Of a stretch of DNA of 64,000 nucleotides, positions 8,675-17,396 are shown piece by piece. Every line of letters starts with the position of its first letter. Within the stretch, counting starts at the first letter, position 1. Origin of the DNA: SABI01 sp963663665 (lineage in GTDB: Bacteria > Spirochaetota > Spirochaetia > Sphaerochaetales > Sphaerochaetaceae). The stretch is taken from the NCBI GenBank assembly GCA_963663665.2, contig CAXXKP010000009.1, positions 62,001-126,000 of the forward strand, written 5' to 3'. The notes beneath the pieces were generated by a model, which was given only the letters and a program-made list of their open reading frames with translations, was not told where the DNA came from and did not search any database. The position numbers and the translations under genes are program-made.

Positions 8675-9810
8675 TACATCCCTAATGCTTCCATTTGCAT
8701 TACAACTGGATTAGCATAACTTCTGAGAACTCGTTTGCGTAATTCTTCAGAAAGGCCTTTATAGCGAGCTAAGAATTGTTTAGTATTGAGATCTTTGTAT
8801 TTATCAGTAAATCTAGTAGGACCTTGAAGTAAATCGTATGCAAAATAGTTCGTATCATGAAGCTTATACCCAATATGAATCTGCCTATCTATTTCATGAG
8901 CTACATCATCGGGAGTTTCATAAGTGTCGCTCAATACTTTCCCAAAATGGAGATGAACATTCCCTTTAAATCGTCTTAACCCACGGAGCATGTTTACAAG
9001 GTCTTCGTATTTTTTTTTGGTATAGGTTCCTCGCAATCGTTTTGAAAACTCTTCTCGTCCTTTGTTTATATCATTTGGGTCATATTGATATGAAATTGCG
9101 ACAGGTACAATATTTACACTCTTAATGAGGTCAGAAAATTTTACCCCACTTGATTTATAGCTCAAATGAAGCATTTTTATGATTGCAGAATTAGTAGTAT
9201 CAATACCATCTTTGCTTCTACCACTTCTTTGTGCTACCCATATCGATTTTTTCTCTTCACGGATAAGTTCTACAAAATACCGAGAAAGACGAAGGGATTC
9301 CGCATATTGTGCCCTTATAGGGAGATTACGTTTAACAGTCACACCCCCATTAAGTTTAAACATGTCAGTTGTAAATTGATTTACTAATAGGTTATCTCCA
9401 ATTGCCATTTCACATATCGGCATTTTTGCCTCTAATAATGCATAATCTAACAAGGCACAATCGAGAACAATGTCCCGATGGTTTGAAATAAAGAGATAAG
9501 GTTTCTTTTTATCGAGATGGCCCTCCCCACTAAAGGAGAAACTTGTCATCGAGTTTCTTATAATCGTTGGAAGAAACACCCCTGCAGTTATAAGTCGTTG
9601 AAAATCGTCATATGTAGAAATCTGGTCAAGAAGAGGTACAATTTGCTCCCTCATTTGATGACTTTTCCATTTTGTTTTTATGATATTACCAGAATATAAA
9701 ACCTCTCCCATATTCGATAAAAACTTGGGATAGGCTTTTAGTCTTCCAATCGCATCTCTGATATCATCCCCGAAGTAAGGTGCAATATCTCTATACAATG
9801 ATATATCCAT
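8674..9810 (-). CDS. PlsC-like glycerophospholipid acyltransferase
   Basis: 378 residues. The acyltransferase signature appears as NHRDIVLD around residues 110-117, with the catalytic His followed by Asp five residues on. This is one residue wider than the classical H-x4-D. The later block AQRSGRSKDG takes the place of the usual FPEGTRS substrate-binding motif. This combination is a recognised variant family in Bacteroidetes and spirochaetes, usually annotated as 1-acyl-glycerol-3-phosphate acyltransferase. It would add an acyl group to a lysophospholipid precursor at the membrane. It is followed by a translationally coupled lipoprotein and preceded (3 bp) by the dihydroorotate-dehydrogenase-like gene. 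Confidence 0.75.
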   Translation of the reverse strand: MDISLYRDIAPYFGDDIRDAIGRLKAYPKFLSNMGEVLYSGNIIKTKWKSHQMREQIVPLLDQISTYDDFQRLITAGVFLPTIIRNSMTSFSFSGEGHLDKKKPYLFISNHRDIVLDCALLDYALLEAKMPICEMAIGDNLLVNQFTTDMFKLNGGVTVKRNLPIRAQYAESLRLSRYFVELIREEKKSIWVAQRSGRSKDGIDTTNSAIIKMLHLSYKSSGVKFSDLIKSVNIVPVAISYQYDPNDINKGREEFSKRLRGTYTKKKYEDLVNMLRGLRRFKGNVHLHFGKVLSDTYETPDDVAHEIDRQIHIGYKLHDTNYFAYDLLQGPTRFTDKYKDLNTKQFLARYKGLSEELRKRVLRSYANPVVMQMEALGM

Positions 9811-9813
9811 AAA

Positions 9814-10800
9814 TTAAAACTCCACATTAAGAGATTTCATATATTGGCTTCTCTCCCAAACTTCAGGTTTATCCATTCTTTTATGTGCAAGAGCCCCTCT
9901 GAAATCTATAAAGGATGAATAATTATGTTCATCCATCCAATTTTCTAAGGTCTCCTGCATTTGTGCAATAACAGGTAACCCTTGTTTTAAAATAGCTGTT
10001 ACCACTTGAACAGCTTTTGCTCCACTTAAGAGAAGCTTGATAAGTGCCTCCCCGTTGTGAACTCCATTTGATGCACAAATATCTCCATTAAGGTATGCAC
10101 TTAATAGGGCACTCCACTGAAGAGCCTGCCCATAATCTCCTTCATTACTAAAGTTGACCTTCGGCTTTAATTCCATTTTAAGAATATCAATATCTGGTTG
10201 ATAAAAACGATTAAAAAGTACGAAACCATTTATGTTCATTTCATCAAACTTTTTAATCATGTGAGCAAGGGATGAAAAATGAGGACCAATCTTCAAAGAT
10301 ATCGGAAGGGTTGTCTTCTCCCGTAAAGAAGAAACAACATCTAGATACTCGCTTTCTATCTCTTGGCTAGTTCGACCCATATTAGAGGGAAGAATATATT
10401 GGTTAATCTCCAGTGCATCGGCTCCAATTGAATTAAAACGATCAATATAGTCTACCCATCCACCCATACTTCGACAATTCACACTTGCAATAACAGGAAT
10501 ATCTAAATCATGTGTAGCTTTTTCAACCAGAGAGAGATAATTATCTATATAGAAGTTACGAGAAGATTCTTCAATAAAATCAGCTGCATCAGCATGACTC
10601 ATATAATCTCTGCTTTGCTTAATCATGATTGCTGATTGTGTGTCTATTTGTTCTTCAAAGATAGATTTCACTACAACGGCTCCAGCACCAGCATCTTCAC
10701 ATCGTTTAAGTCCATCTAGCGTTGAGGTAAGAGGAGACGAACCTACAATAATCGGGTTTTTCAACTCTAGTCCCATATACGTTGTTGCACATTTTTCCAT
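9814..10800 (-). CDS. Dihydroorotate dehydrogenase-like FMN oxidoreductase
   Basis: 328 residues with the TIM-barrel FMN fold of the PyrD/PreA family: an N-terminal TTYMGLELKNPIIVGSS, VVVKSIFEEQ, ASVNCRS with the candidate catalytic cysteine, ISLKIGP, and the phosphate-binding region around SGAKAVQV near residue 260. Proteins like this occur in many anaerobes outside pyrimidine operons, and their true substrate is not established. No pyr genes are nearby; the gene precedes an acyltransferase by 3 bp. AAGGAAGG lies upstream of the ATG. A role in pyrimidine synthesis is possible but not shown by context. Confidence 0.75.
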   Translation of the reverse strand: MEKCATTYMGLELKNPIIVGSSPLTSTLDGLKRCEDAGAGAVVVKSIFEEQIDTQSAIMIKQSRDYMSHADAADFIEESSRNFYIDNYLSLVEKATHDLDIPVIASVNCRSMGGWVDYIDRFNSIGADALEINQYILPSNMGRTSQEIESEYLDVVSSLREKTTLPISLKIGPHFSSLAHMIKKFDEMNINGFVLFNRFYQPDIDILKMELKPKVNFSNEGDYGQALQWSALLSAYLNGDICASNGVHNGEALIKLLLSGAKAVQVVTAILKQGLPVIAQMQETLENWMDEHNYSSFIDFRGALAHKRMDKPEVWERSQYMKSLNVEF

Positions 10801-11273
10801 ATATTTCCTTCCTTATTGTCAATATTAAAAGATGGCCACTCCCTTCTTTTCACAAAGAGGGTATATTTTAATGTTATTGTACAACTTTTTTTCATCTATT
10901 GATATATACTTTTCCAAAGATAGAAATTACTTATTACTACTTCTCACAATATCATATTAGATATACCTGATGAATAAAGCGCTACAGGCTGTATAACATT
11001 GATTTAATAGTGATTTCTTCATCCAAATCTGTTGAATGTGTCTGCTTTTCACTTAAATATATTATTTCTCGTAGTATAATAGGATATGGGACTTTATACG
11101 CTACGTAGATGCAAATTTAAGAATTCTTAGCAAAGAGGAAAATAGGTAGATTGAATTTTTTTATTCAGTTGCAATTGAAGAAAATTATATTATTCGGGAT
11201 GTTTACAGATATAATGTTTCAACAGGTTGTGCTTATATTTTCAACATATTGTAAATTGTAATTTCTATAAAGT
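10801..11273. other. Long intergenic stretch without a recognisable gene
   Basis: About 470 bp of very AT-rich DNA between the divergent ends of two - strand operons. I see no tRNA fold, no riboswitch and no coding frame of useful length. The perfect palindrome TAAGAATTCTTA lies near 11118. Several TATAAT-like boxes occur, but none has a convincing -35 partner. It should hold the promoter for the gene at 10800, but I could not place it. Confidence 0.5.
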
Positions 11274-11307
11274 AAAAGAGTCTCTCCTTTGAAGGGGAGA
11301 CTCTTTT
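11274..11307 (-). terminator. Terminator of the sugar/polyol operon
   Basis: AAAAGAGTCTC and GAGACTCTTTT form a long perfect stem (extended by CC/GG) with a small loop; A and T runs on both sides make it work on either strand. It lies 35 bp beyond the stop of the xylulokinase gene, the last gene of the operon. Confidence 0.85.
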
Positions 11308-11341
11308 CATTCGTTATTGAAATCAGTTTCCTGATTAATCT

Positions 11342-12820
11342 TTAGATGCCGTAAACTCTTTTCCTCATACCTATGTAAGAATCATAAATTGAGTTATAGA
11401 CCTCTACCATGTGAGGGTTTGGAATTGCTTGTTTTTTATAATCAAGAGCAATATGTTCATTACATAAATCAGAGATATTCCCAAGTCCATCAACCCACAT
11501 TACTTGGAGGGCTGCTCCAAGAGCACCACTTTCTTTAGAATTCACTCCAACGATTTCGGTATTCATAATATCAGCTGTAATTTGCCGCCATGGGGCGCTA
11601 TTACTTCCACCACCATTGATCCGTATTTGCTTTATTGGTGCTGTATTCTTAACTAATAAATCTCTACCCCATCTTAGGCCAAAAATTACAGATTCACAGG
11701 CTGCTCGTATGAGATTTCTTTTTTGTAAATTATGCAAGGTTATCCCACTGATACTACCGTTGCCATCAGGAATATTTGGCATTCGTTCCCCATTGAAATA
11801 TGGTATCATAAGTATTCCTTCAGCCCCAGATGGCGATTCACTCAGAAGTTGATCAAACTCCTTGATACTAAGATCAAACAATTGTTGTACTGCAGTTGAT
11901 GTAGAGGTGGCATTCATCGTCATCACGGTTGGTAACCATCCCCCATTTCCAGCACATTGAATCTGTGTAATAGGATCAAATTTGAGCGGTTCATTATGGC
12001 TTGAATAGATACTCAAGACTCCTGATGTACCAAGAGACATCGTTGCACACCCATCGTCAACGTTACCAGTTCCCAAAGCTGCCATCATATTATCTCCACT
12101 ACCTGGAGAGACAATCACATTTGGTGAAAGGTTGAATTTTTGGGCTATTTCTGATCGGATTGTACCAATGGGCTTTCCATCCTCGGCTATTTGAGGAAGA
12201 GCTTGACTCAGGATATTTGTCTCATCCATAACAGCAATTACTGATTCTGACCACTTTAATGAAGCGACATCGAAAAAACCTGTTCCGGAGGCACTACCTA
12301 TATCAGTACAAAGTTCGCCAGTTAGATAATAGTTAATGTAATCTTTAGGATTAATAACACTCCTAATGTTCTTGTAAATTTCAGGTTCATGTTTTTTTAT
12401 CCATAAGAGTTTACTTGCGGTATATCCAACAGGCAATCCTGTACCAATCTTCTCTATAATCCCTTCGTTACCACCACATCTTTCTATCAATTCAGCATTC
12501 TCAAAAGAGGTTTCTGTATCATTCCACAATTTTGCATTGCATAGAACGTTTTTGTCCTTATCGAGTACTACAAGACCATGTTGCTGCCCAGAGACTCCAA
12601 TACCTTTAATACTCATCCTATCAAATTTGAAAGAATCTAAAGCTTCTTTCATAGCACTATTAAAGGCATTAACCCACCAAACAGGATCTTGTTCACGTCT
12701 CCCGTTTGCTAATGCGATAATGTCATGTGATGAATATCCTTCACCAACAATAACCTTATTATTGCTATCATAAATAATAACCTTAGTACCTTGAGTCCCA
12801 CAATCAACACCAATGTACAT
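11342..12820 (-). CDS. xylB: Xylulokinase-type FGGY carbohydrate kinase
   Basis: 492 residues, the normal length for xylulokinase. The N-terminal FGGY signature IGVDCGTQGTK (3-13), GQQHGLVVLD, WNDTET, the catalytic region SPGSGDN with its Asp near residue 240, and the second FGGY half with INGGGSNS are all present. It would phosphorylate D-xylulose (or a similar ketopentose) to the 5-phosphate, feeding the pentose phosphate pathway. It is the last gene of the operon, starting 3 bp after the SIS gene, with GAGGAGC 9 nt before the ATG. Other pentuloses such as ribulose are possible, since specificity cannot be read from sequence alone. Confidence 0.85.
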   Translation of the reverse strand: MYIGVDCGTQGTKVIIYDSNNKVIVGEGYSSHDIIALANGRREQDPVWWVNAFNSAMKEALDSFKFDRMSIKGIGVSGQQHGLVVLDKDKNVLCNAKLWNDTETSFENAELIERCGGNEGIIEKIGTGLPVGYTASKLLWIKKHEPEIYKNIRSVINPKDYINYYLTGELCTDIGSASGTGFFDVASLKWSESVIAVMDETNILSQALPQIAEDGKPIGTIRSEIAQKFNLSPNVIVSPGSGDNMMAALGTGNVDDGCATMSLGTSGVLSIYSSHNEPLKFDPITQIQCAGNGGWLPTVMTMNATSTSTAVQQLFDLSIKEFDQLLSESPSGAEGILMIPYFNGERMPNIPDGNGSISGITLHNLQKRNLIRAACESVIFGLRWGRDLLVKNTAPIKQIRINGGGSNSAPWRQITADIMNTEIVGVNSKESGALGAALQVMWVDGLGNISDLCNEHIALDYKKQAIPNPHMVEVYNSIYDSYIGMRKRVYGI

Positions 12821-12823
12821 CTT

Positions 12824-13444
12824 TTAAAGCTCCTCTATGTGTTTTTTTAAAATAACCTGACCAACTTTCCCTTCTGGATGAATGTGTGAAAACATCTCTT
12901 TGGTGAAGTGTCTTTCAGACATAATTACACTGCTCACTGCATCAAACAATGCAATTACGCAAAGGATACTCGAGGTTGCAAGAAGTCCCATATAATCACT
13001 TTCTTTTTCTACTTTTACTAATACTTTAGCATCAGCAATTCTACAAAGTTCACTTTCACAATCGCCAGTAATCGCAATAACAAAGGCCTCGCGTTCTTTA
13101 GCAATTTTAGCACTTTTATTTACTGTATCGCTTGTTCCACCATTTGAAATAACGATGTAAAGATCATTAGGTTGAATAACACCAGATGCCCCATGTAGGG
13201 CATCTCCCGGCGATAAGAAAAACGCTGGGAGATTTTGACAACGTAAAGAGTGCACTATTTTATGTGCAGCCACTCCACTTGTTCCAACACCAGAAAGAAG
13301 AATATTCCCAACGGAACTTGTTTTCAAGATTTTTTCAACTAAAAAATTAATATCATAATAATTAATGGAATCAATCAAATGAGCAATTTCCTGTGATGAA
13401 ATCGAAAGTGATCTCTTTAAAATAGCCTTACGTTCTGGTTTCAT
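12824..13444 (-). CDS. SIS-domain sugar phosphate isomerase (KdsD/GutQ-like, without CBS domains)
   Basis: 206 residues, a single SIS domain with GVGTSGVAAHK, SPGDALHGASG, VISNGGTSDT and the C-terminal SHIHPEGKVGQ. These match arabinose-5-phosphate isomerases, but the CBS pair normally found there is missing. 6-Phospho-3-hexuloisomerase is the main alternative. In this operon it could interconvert a ketopentose 5-phosphate and D-arabinose 5-phosphate, or isomerise a hexulose phosphate. It lies 4 bp after the SDR gene and 3 bp before xylulokinase. No clear Shine-Dalgarno is seen, so translation may depend on coupling. Confidence 0.75.
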   Translation of the reverse strand: MKPERKAILKRSLSISSQEIAHLIDSINYYDINFLVEKILKTSSVGNILLSGVGTSGVAAHKIVHSLRCQNLPAFFLSPGDALHGASGVIQPNDLYIVISNGGTSDTVNKSAKIAKEREAFVIAITGDCESELCRIADAKVLVKVEKESDYMGLLATSSILCVIALFDAVSSVIMSERHFTKEMFSHIHPEGKVGQVILKKHIEEL

Positions 13445-13448
13445 ATCT

Positions 13449-14249
13449 TTAATTAATAGTTCTTAATGCGCCACCATCTATATGGAAATTAGTTCCAACC
13501 ACATAAGAGGCAACTGGCGAACAAAGGAAAACAAACGATTTTGCTATTTCTTCTGGTTGGGCAAAGCGCTTTATTGGAGCCATTTCGTTCGCTATATTTT
13601 CGAAATATTGTTCGTTGGTTATTCCAGTTTTTTTACTTAAGATTGAAGCAGTTTTATGCCAATCTGGAGTGAGCACAAGACCTGGTGCAATGGTATTTAC
13701 TCTAATATTTTCACCAATCAGTTCTTCTGCAAGGCATTTTGTATACATTGTCAATGCTGCTTTGGTTACATTATATATCGGTTCATATCCGAGTGGTTGA
13801 GTTGCACAAATCGAAGATGTTTGAAGAATAACACCTTCACCATCACGTTTTCTCATTAATGGAACGCACAATCTTGTAAGGCGTACTGCTGCCATAACAT
13901 GTAAGTCCCAATAATAGTACCATTTCTCATCAGGTGCTTCCATTGACTTCTCTTCCGAACCTGTACCTGCATTGTTAATGAGAATATCAAGTCCATGATA
14001 TCTATCATCAATGAAACGCGTCATACTCTCAAGATCTTCCATTTTTGTTACATCGCAAGTGAAAGTAGCAAAATCTGCATCTTTATATTTTGCAAGGATT
14101 GAATCCTTTGCATGAGATAACATGTTTTCTTTTCTTCCACAAATTATAACCTTCGCTCCATTTTTTATAAATTCTTCAGCAACGCTTAATCCAATTCCAA
14201 CGCTACCGCCCGTTATTAAAACGATTCTATCTTTTAGTTGTAGGTCCAT
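13449..14249 (-). CDS. Short-chain dehydrogenase/reductase, sugar or polyol type
   Basis: 266 residues with a classical SDR fold: TGGSVGIG near residue 13 (NAD(P) binding), NNAG, a serine in SSICATQ, YNVTK as the YxxxK catalytic pair, and IAPGLVLTP. C-terminal IDGG is typical of gluconate 5-dehydrogenase-like and polyol dehydrogenases. It stands between a Zn dehydrogenase and a SIS isomerase in a sugar operon, which suggests oxidation of a polyol or reduction of a keto sugar. Exact substrate unknown. Confidence 0.8.
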   Translation of the reverse strand: MDLQLKDRIVLITGGSVGIGLSVAEEFIKNGAKVIICGRKENMLSHAKDSILAKYKDADFATFTCDVTKMEDLESMTRFIDDRYHGLDILINNAGTGSEEKSMEAPDEKWYYYWDLHVMAAVRLTRLCVPLMRKRDGEGVILQTSSICATQPLGYEPIYNVTKAALTMYTKCLAEELIGENIRVNTIAPGLVLTPDWHKTASILSKKTGITNEQYFENIANEMAPIKRFAQPEEIAKSFVFLCSPVASYVVGTNFHIDGGALRTIN

Positions 14250-14275
14250 ACTATTTCCTTTTTATATAAGACTTT

Positions 14276-15307
14276 TTAAAGTTCTATCATTACCTTTATG
14301 ACTTCTGGATGTCCTTCTGCGGCAAATTCATATGCAGCAATAGAATCATCAAAAGAGAAGGTTTTAGTGATAAGTGGTTTAACATCAATTTTGCCAGCTT
14401 CTACATATGCAACAGCACGATCAAAGGTGTTTGTATATCTAAATAATGTTTCAATCCTTAAACCACGGACTAATAGAAGAGGAATATCGAGAGCAATAGG
14501 AGTATTAGACATCCCAACGAGAACGATAGTGCCTCCCCTTCTTGTACATTTCATAATATCTGGAAAGACTTTTGTATTACCAGATGCTTCGAAAGATATA
14601 TCAGCTCCAAGTCCATGTGTCTTTTCCATAAGGAAATCAACCATATTAGTTTTCGTAATATTTACCGCAACGATATTATCATAAGAACCAATAATATCAA
14701 GTTTTTCCTGTTTTACATCGGTGATGTATACTTTGCTACAACCACCTGCAAGTGCCGCTAAGGCGATTGCGCTTCCAATGGTACCTGCTCCAGTTACAAG
14801 AGCAACATCACCTGGTTTTATATGCGCTTTTTTTGCAGCTTCAATACCAGTTGCTAAAGGTTCCATCATAGCTCCTTCGGCAGCACTCATTCCTTCTGGC
14901 AACTTAAAACAAAACCTTGCTGGGTGAACTACGGTTTCTCTCATAATTCCATGTATAGGGGGAGTCGCCCAGAATTTAATATCTTTATCGAGATGATAGT
15001 TCCCTTCTAAAACTTCATGAGCTTCCATGTTTGGAATCCCAGGTTCCATACATACAAGATCACCGAGTTCAAGACCTTTCACTGCACTACCTTTCTCAAT
15101 AACAATTCCTGCAGCCTCATGCCCAAGAATCATGGGTTCATTCACAATAAAATCACCAATCGCACCATCAAGATAATAATGAACATCACTACCGCATATT
15201 CCACAAGCTTTAATTTGTATTTTCACGTCATTTGGACCTACTGACTCTTCGATGGGGAAGTCCCTAAGACTTAATTTTTTCGTTGATTCGAGCACTAACG
15301 CTTTCAT
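14276..15307 (-). CDS. Zinc-type polyol dehydrogenase (sorbitol/xylitol dehydrogenase-like)
   Basis: 343 residues from the ATG at 15307, chosen because AGGAG lies just upstream and the protein then starts MKALVLES, as in the family; a longer upstream frame is open but has no support. Catalytic zinc ligands are C35 (CGICGSD), H63 and E64 (GHE). The Rossmann region has GAGTIGSAIALAA. The structural-zinc lobe at 86-105 (MEPGIPNMEAHE) has no cysteines. It would oxidise a polyol to a ketose with NAD(P). It sits between the binding-protein gene and an SDR and feeds the xylulokinase step. D-xylitol, D-arabitol or sorbitol are candidates. Confidence 0.8.
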   Translation of the reverse strand: MKALVLESTKKLSLRDFPIEESVGPNDVKIQIKACGICGSDVHYYLDGAIGDFIVNEPMILGHEAAGIVIEKGSAVKGLELGDLVCMEPGIPNMEAHEVLEGNYHLDKDIKFWATPPIHGIMRETVVHPARFCFKLPEGMSAAEGAMMEPLATGIEAAKKAHIKPGDVALVTGAGTIGSAIALAALAGGCSKVYITDVKQEKLDIIGSYDNIVAVNITKTNMVDFLMEKTHGLGADISFEASGNTKVFPDIMKCTRRGGTIVLVGMSNTPIALDIPLLLVRGLRIETLFRYTNTFDRAVAYVEAGKIDVKPLITKTFSFDDSIAAYEFAAEGHPEVIKVMIEL

Positions 15308-15326
15308 TTTTTTGACTCCTATAAAA

Positions 15327-15356
15327 GTCCGGGTACAGACTCTATGGCTGTACCCG
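15327..15356 (-). terminator. Intercistronic hairpin after the sugar-binding-protein gene
   Basis: CGGGTACAG and CTGTACCCG form a perfect 9-bp stem with a 9-nt loop, followed on the - strand by GACTTTTA. The weak T run suggests partial termination or 3'-end protection of the upstream message rather than full termination. Confidence 0.7.
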
Positions 15357-15372
15357 AACAAAACACACTAAT

Positions 15373-16341
15373 TTACTGGATAGCACCAGTTGCTCTATGA
15401 GCATCTAAAAGTAAATCTACATTTTCTTTTGTAACTAATGGACAATCGATGTCTGTATCAACAAGGCCTGATACTTGACCAGTTAGAATATTATGGGCAA
15501 GTTCAACACTTGTTCTAGCTAGTTCATATGCATTTTGGAATGATGTTGAAGTCAATCTTCCTTCTTGGATAAGAAGTGCTGCTTCAGCAGTTCCATCTAC
15601 AGCAAAAGCTAGAAGATTATTGTATTTTGGATTATCTTTAACAACTTCTAGAGCACCTGCTGCCATGTTATCATTCATTGAAATAACTGCATCGATAGTG
15701 TCGTTTGCTTGTACCCAGTCTTCCATGATATTCATTGCTTCATCTTTATTCCAATTTGCAATTTGTTCACCAACAATTTTAACATCAGGTCTTTTTGCAA
15801 AGAATTCTTGATCCCAAGCTTTTTCTCTTGCAGTTGAGTGCATGTTTCCTGCTGGTCCATTAAGTACTACAACCTTTGCATTTTTAGGAACGAGGTTTAA
15901 TGCGTAACGAGCATTTACAGCACCTTGTTCATATGGATCTGCATCTACACTGTTTGCTCCAACGATTCCAGGAATTCGAGGGTTCGTTAAGATAATAGGG
16001 ATTCCAGCTTCAATTACCTGATATACATATGGGGTTTGAGCTTCTCCATTATTAGCTTGGAGGATAATTAAGTCGTATTGGTTTGTGATACAGTTCTCAA
16101 TGAATGAGTTAACTTTTTCATCACTAGCCTGTCCATCCATGATATCTACTGTCATGTCAGGATATTTATCCATCTCGATCTGAATTGAATTAGCGAGCCA
16201 AGCTGCGAATGAATCGCCTTGTGCACGTGCAATATATGCTACGCTAAAAACGTCACTCTTTACCTCTGCTTTCCCTGCTGCAAATAGTGAACCTGAACTA
16301 ATCAGGACGACCATCATTGCAATAACTAAAAACTTCTTCAT
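15373..16341 (-). CDS. Ribose-type ABC transporter substrate-binding protein
   Basis: 322 residues from the ATG at 16341, preceded by AAGGAGAG; the longer open frame upstream (to 16491) overlaps the permease gene and lacks a signal. Signal peptide MKKFLVIAMM... ending near LFAAGKAE, a spirochaete-like processing region without lipobox cysteine. The mature protein has type I periplasmic-binding features (AYIARAQGDSFAAWLA, DIMDGQASDEKV, ILTNPRIPG, SMNDNMAAGAL, DGTAEA). It captures a sugar or polyol for the permease and ATPase encoded just upstream. A strong hairpin follows the stop. Confidence 0.9.
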   Translation of the reverse strand: MKKFLVIAMMVVLISSGSLFAAGKAEVKSDVFSVAYIARAQGDSFAAWLANSIQIEMDKYPDMTVDIMDGQASDEKVNSFIENCITNQYDLIILQANNGEAQTPYVYQVIEAGIPIILTNPRIPGIVGANSVDADPYEQGAVNARYALNLVPKNAKVVVLNGPAGNMHSTAREKAWDQEFFAKRPDVKIVGEQIANWNKDEAMNIMEDWVQANDTIDAVISMNDNMAAGALEVVKDNPKYNNLLAFAVDGTAEAALLIQEGRLTSTSFQNAYELARTSVELAHNILTGQVSGLVDTDIDCPLVTKENVDLLLDAHRATGAIQ

Positions 16342-16420
16342 ACAATCTCTCCTTTTCTTAAGAAAAATAATTTTTAACAAGCACCAATGCTTGATTATTT
16401 GTATTAATAGCGAATACGTT

Positions 16421-17392
16421 CTATTCTGTTGGTTTGGTTCTTCGATTTTTGGCGGCCATATCAAAAATAACAGCAAGGGCAATGATTGCACCTTTAATAA
16501 TCTGTTGAACGTAAGAGTTTACCCCTACAAGGTTCATAATATTGTTGAGGAGCCCCATAATGAACCCACCGGCGAGAGTTCCTGCTGCAGTTCCGATTCC
16601 ACCTGTGAAACTTGTTCCCCCGATGATTGCTACAGTTAATGCCTCTAATTCGAACCCAATACCAGCATTTGGAAGACCAGCGTTTACCCTCGACATGAAT
16701 AAGACTCCTGCGAGGCCTACAAAAGCTCCATTGATGATATATACGATGAATTTTACCTTTGAGACTTGGATACCTGAAGCAAGTGCAGCTTCTTCATTTC
16801 CACCAATAGCATAGATTGCTCTCCCTAGCCGAGTATGGTTTAAAATATACCAAGTAACTATAAGCATAAGGAACATAAAGACAACCGGCGTTGGAATAAT
16901 TCCAATAGAGCCTTGTCCAAATTGAGTAAACCGACCTATTTGATAAATATTCTGGCCTTTCGTAATGAGAAGAACTAGACCACGAGTGATTGTCATCAAG
17001 GCTAATGTCGCTATGAAAGGAGGAGTTTTAAAGTAACTCACCAAGAACCCGCTCAACAAATTACAGAGAATTCCAAACAATATTCCAACTAGCATGGCAA
17101 ACAGTAAGGATCCTGTCACCAAGAAGGCTTTTATAGCTATTACTCCAGCGAATGCAAATACAGCACCGACAGAGAGGTCTATCATACCGCCAATTATAAG
17201 CAATGTTTCACCAAATGCCAGAATTGTGGTTACTGATATTTGTCTTAGAACGTTCTTTAGGTTTAAAACAGTAAGGAAATTCTCATTAAGAAGAGAACTA
17301 ATAATGAATATCACACCTAATATAAAATATATACTGTTCTTTACAGCAAAGTTTTTTGCTTTATCAATAGTAAGACTGTTGTTTCCTTTCAT
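16421..17392 (-). CDS. Ribose-type ABC transporter permease
   Basis: 323 residues, very hydrophobic, with about 8-10 membrane segments and the family motif around ATLALMTITRGLVLLITKG and GGNEEAALASGIQVSKVK (the EAA-like loop contacting the ATPase). C-terminal GGTSFTGGIGTAAGTLAGG is typical of RbsC/XylH/AraH permeases. It lies 4 bp after the ATPase gene and 79 bp before the binding-protein start. It forms the inner-membrane channel of the operon's transporter. Confidence 0.9.
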   Translation of the reverse strand: MKGNNSLTIDKAKNFAVKNSIYFILGVIFIISSLLNENFLTVLNLKNVLRQISVTTILAFGETLLIIGGMIDLSVGAVFAFAGVIAIKAFLVTGSLLFAMLVGILFGILCNLLSGFLVSYFKTPPFIATLALMTITRGLVLLITKGQNIYQIGRFTQFGQGSIGIIPTPVVFMFLMLIVTWYILNHTRLGRAIYAIGGNEEAALASGIQVSKVKFIVYIINGAFVGLAGVLFMSRVNAGLPNAGIGFELEALTVAIIGGTSFTGGIGTAAGTLAGGFIMGLLNNIMNLVGVNSYVQQIIKGAIIALAVIFDMAAKNRRTKPTE

Positions 17393-17396
17393 AACC

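Noticed and set aside
11086..11130. Short + strand frame starting MGLYTLRRC
   Set aside because: Only 14 codons, no ribosome-binding site, no similarity recognised.
16342..16491. Fifty extra N-terminal residues on the sugar-binding protein
   Set aside because: They precede a normal signal peptide, overlap the permease gene, and the ATG at 16341 has a good ribosome-binding site.
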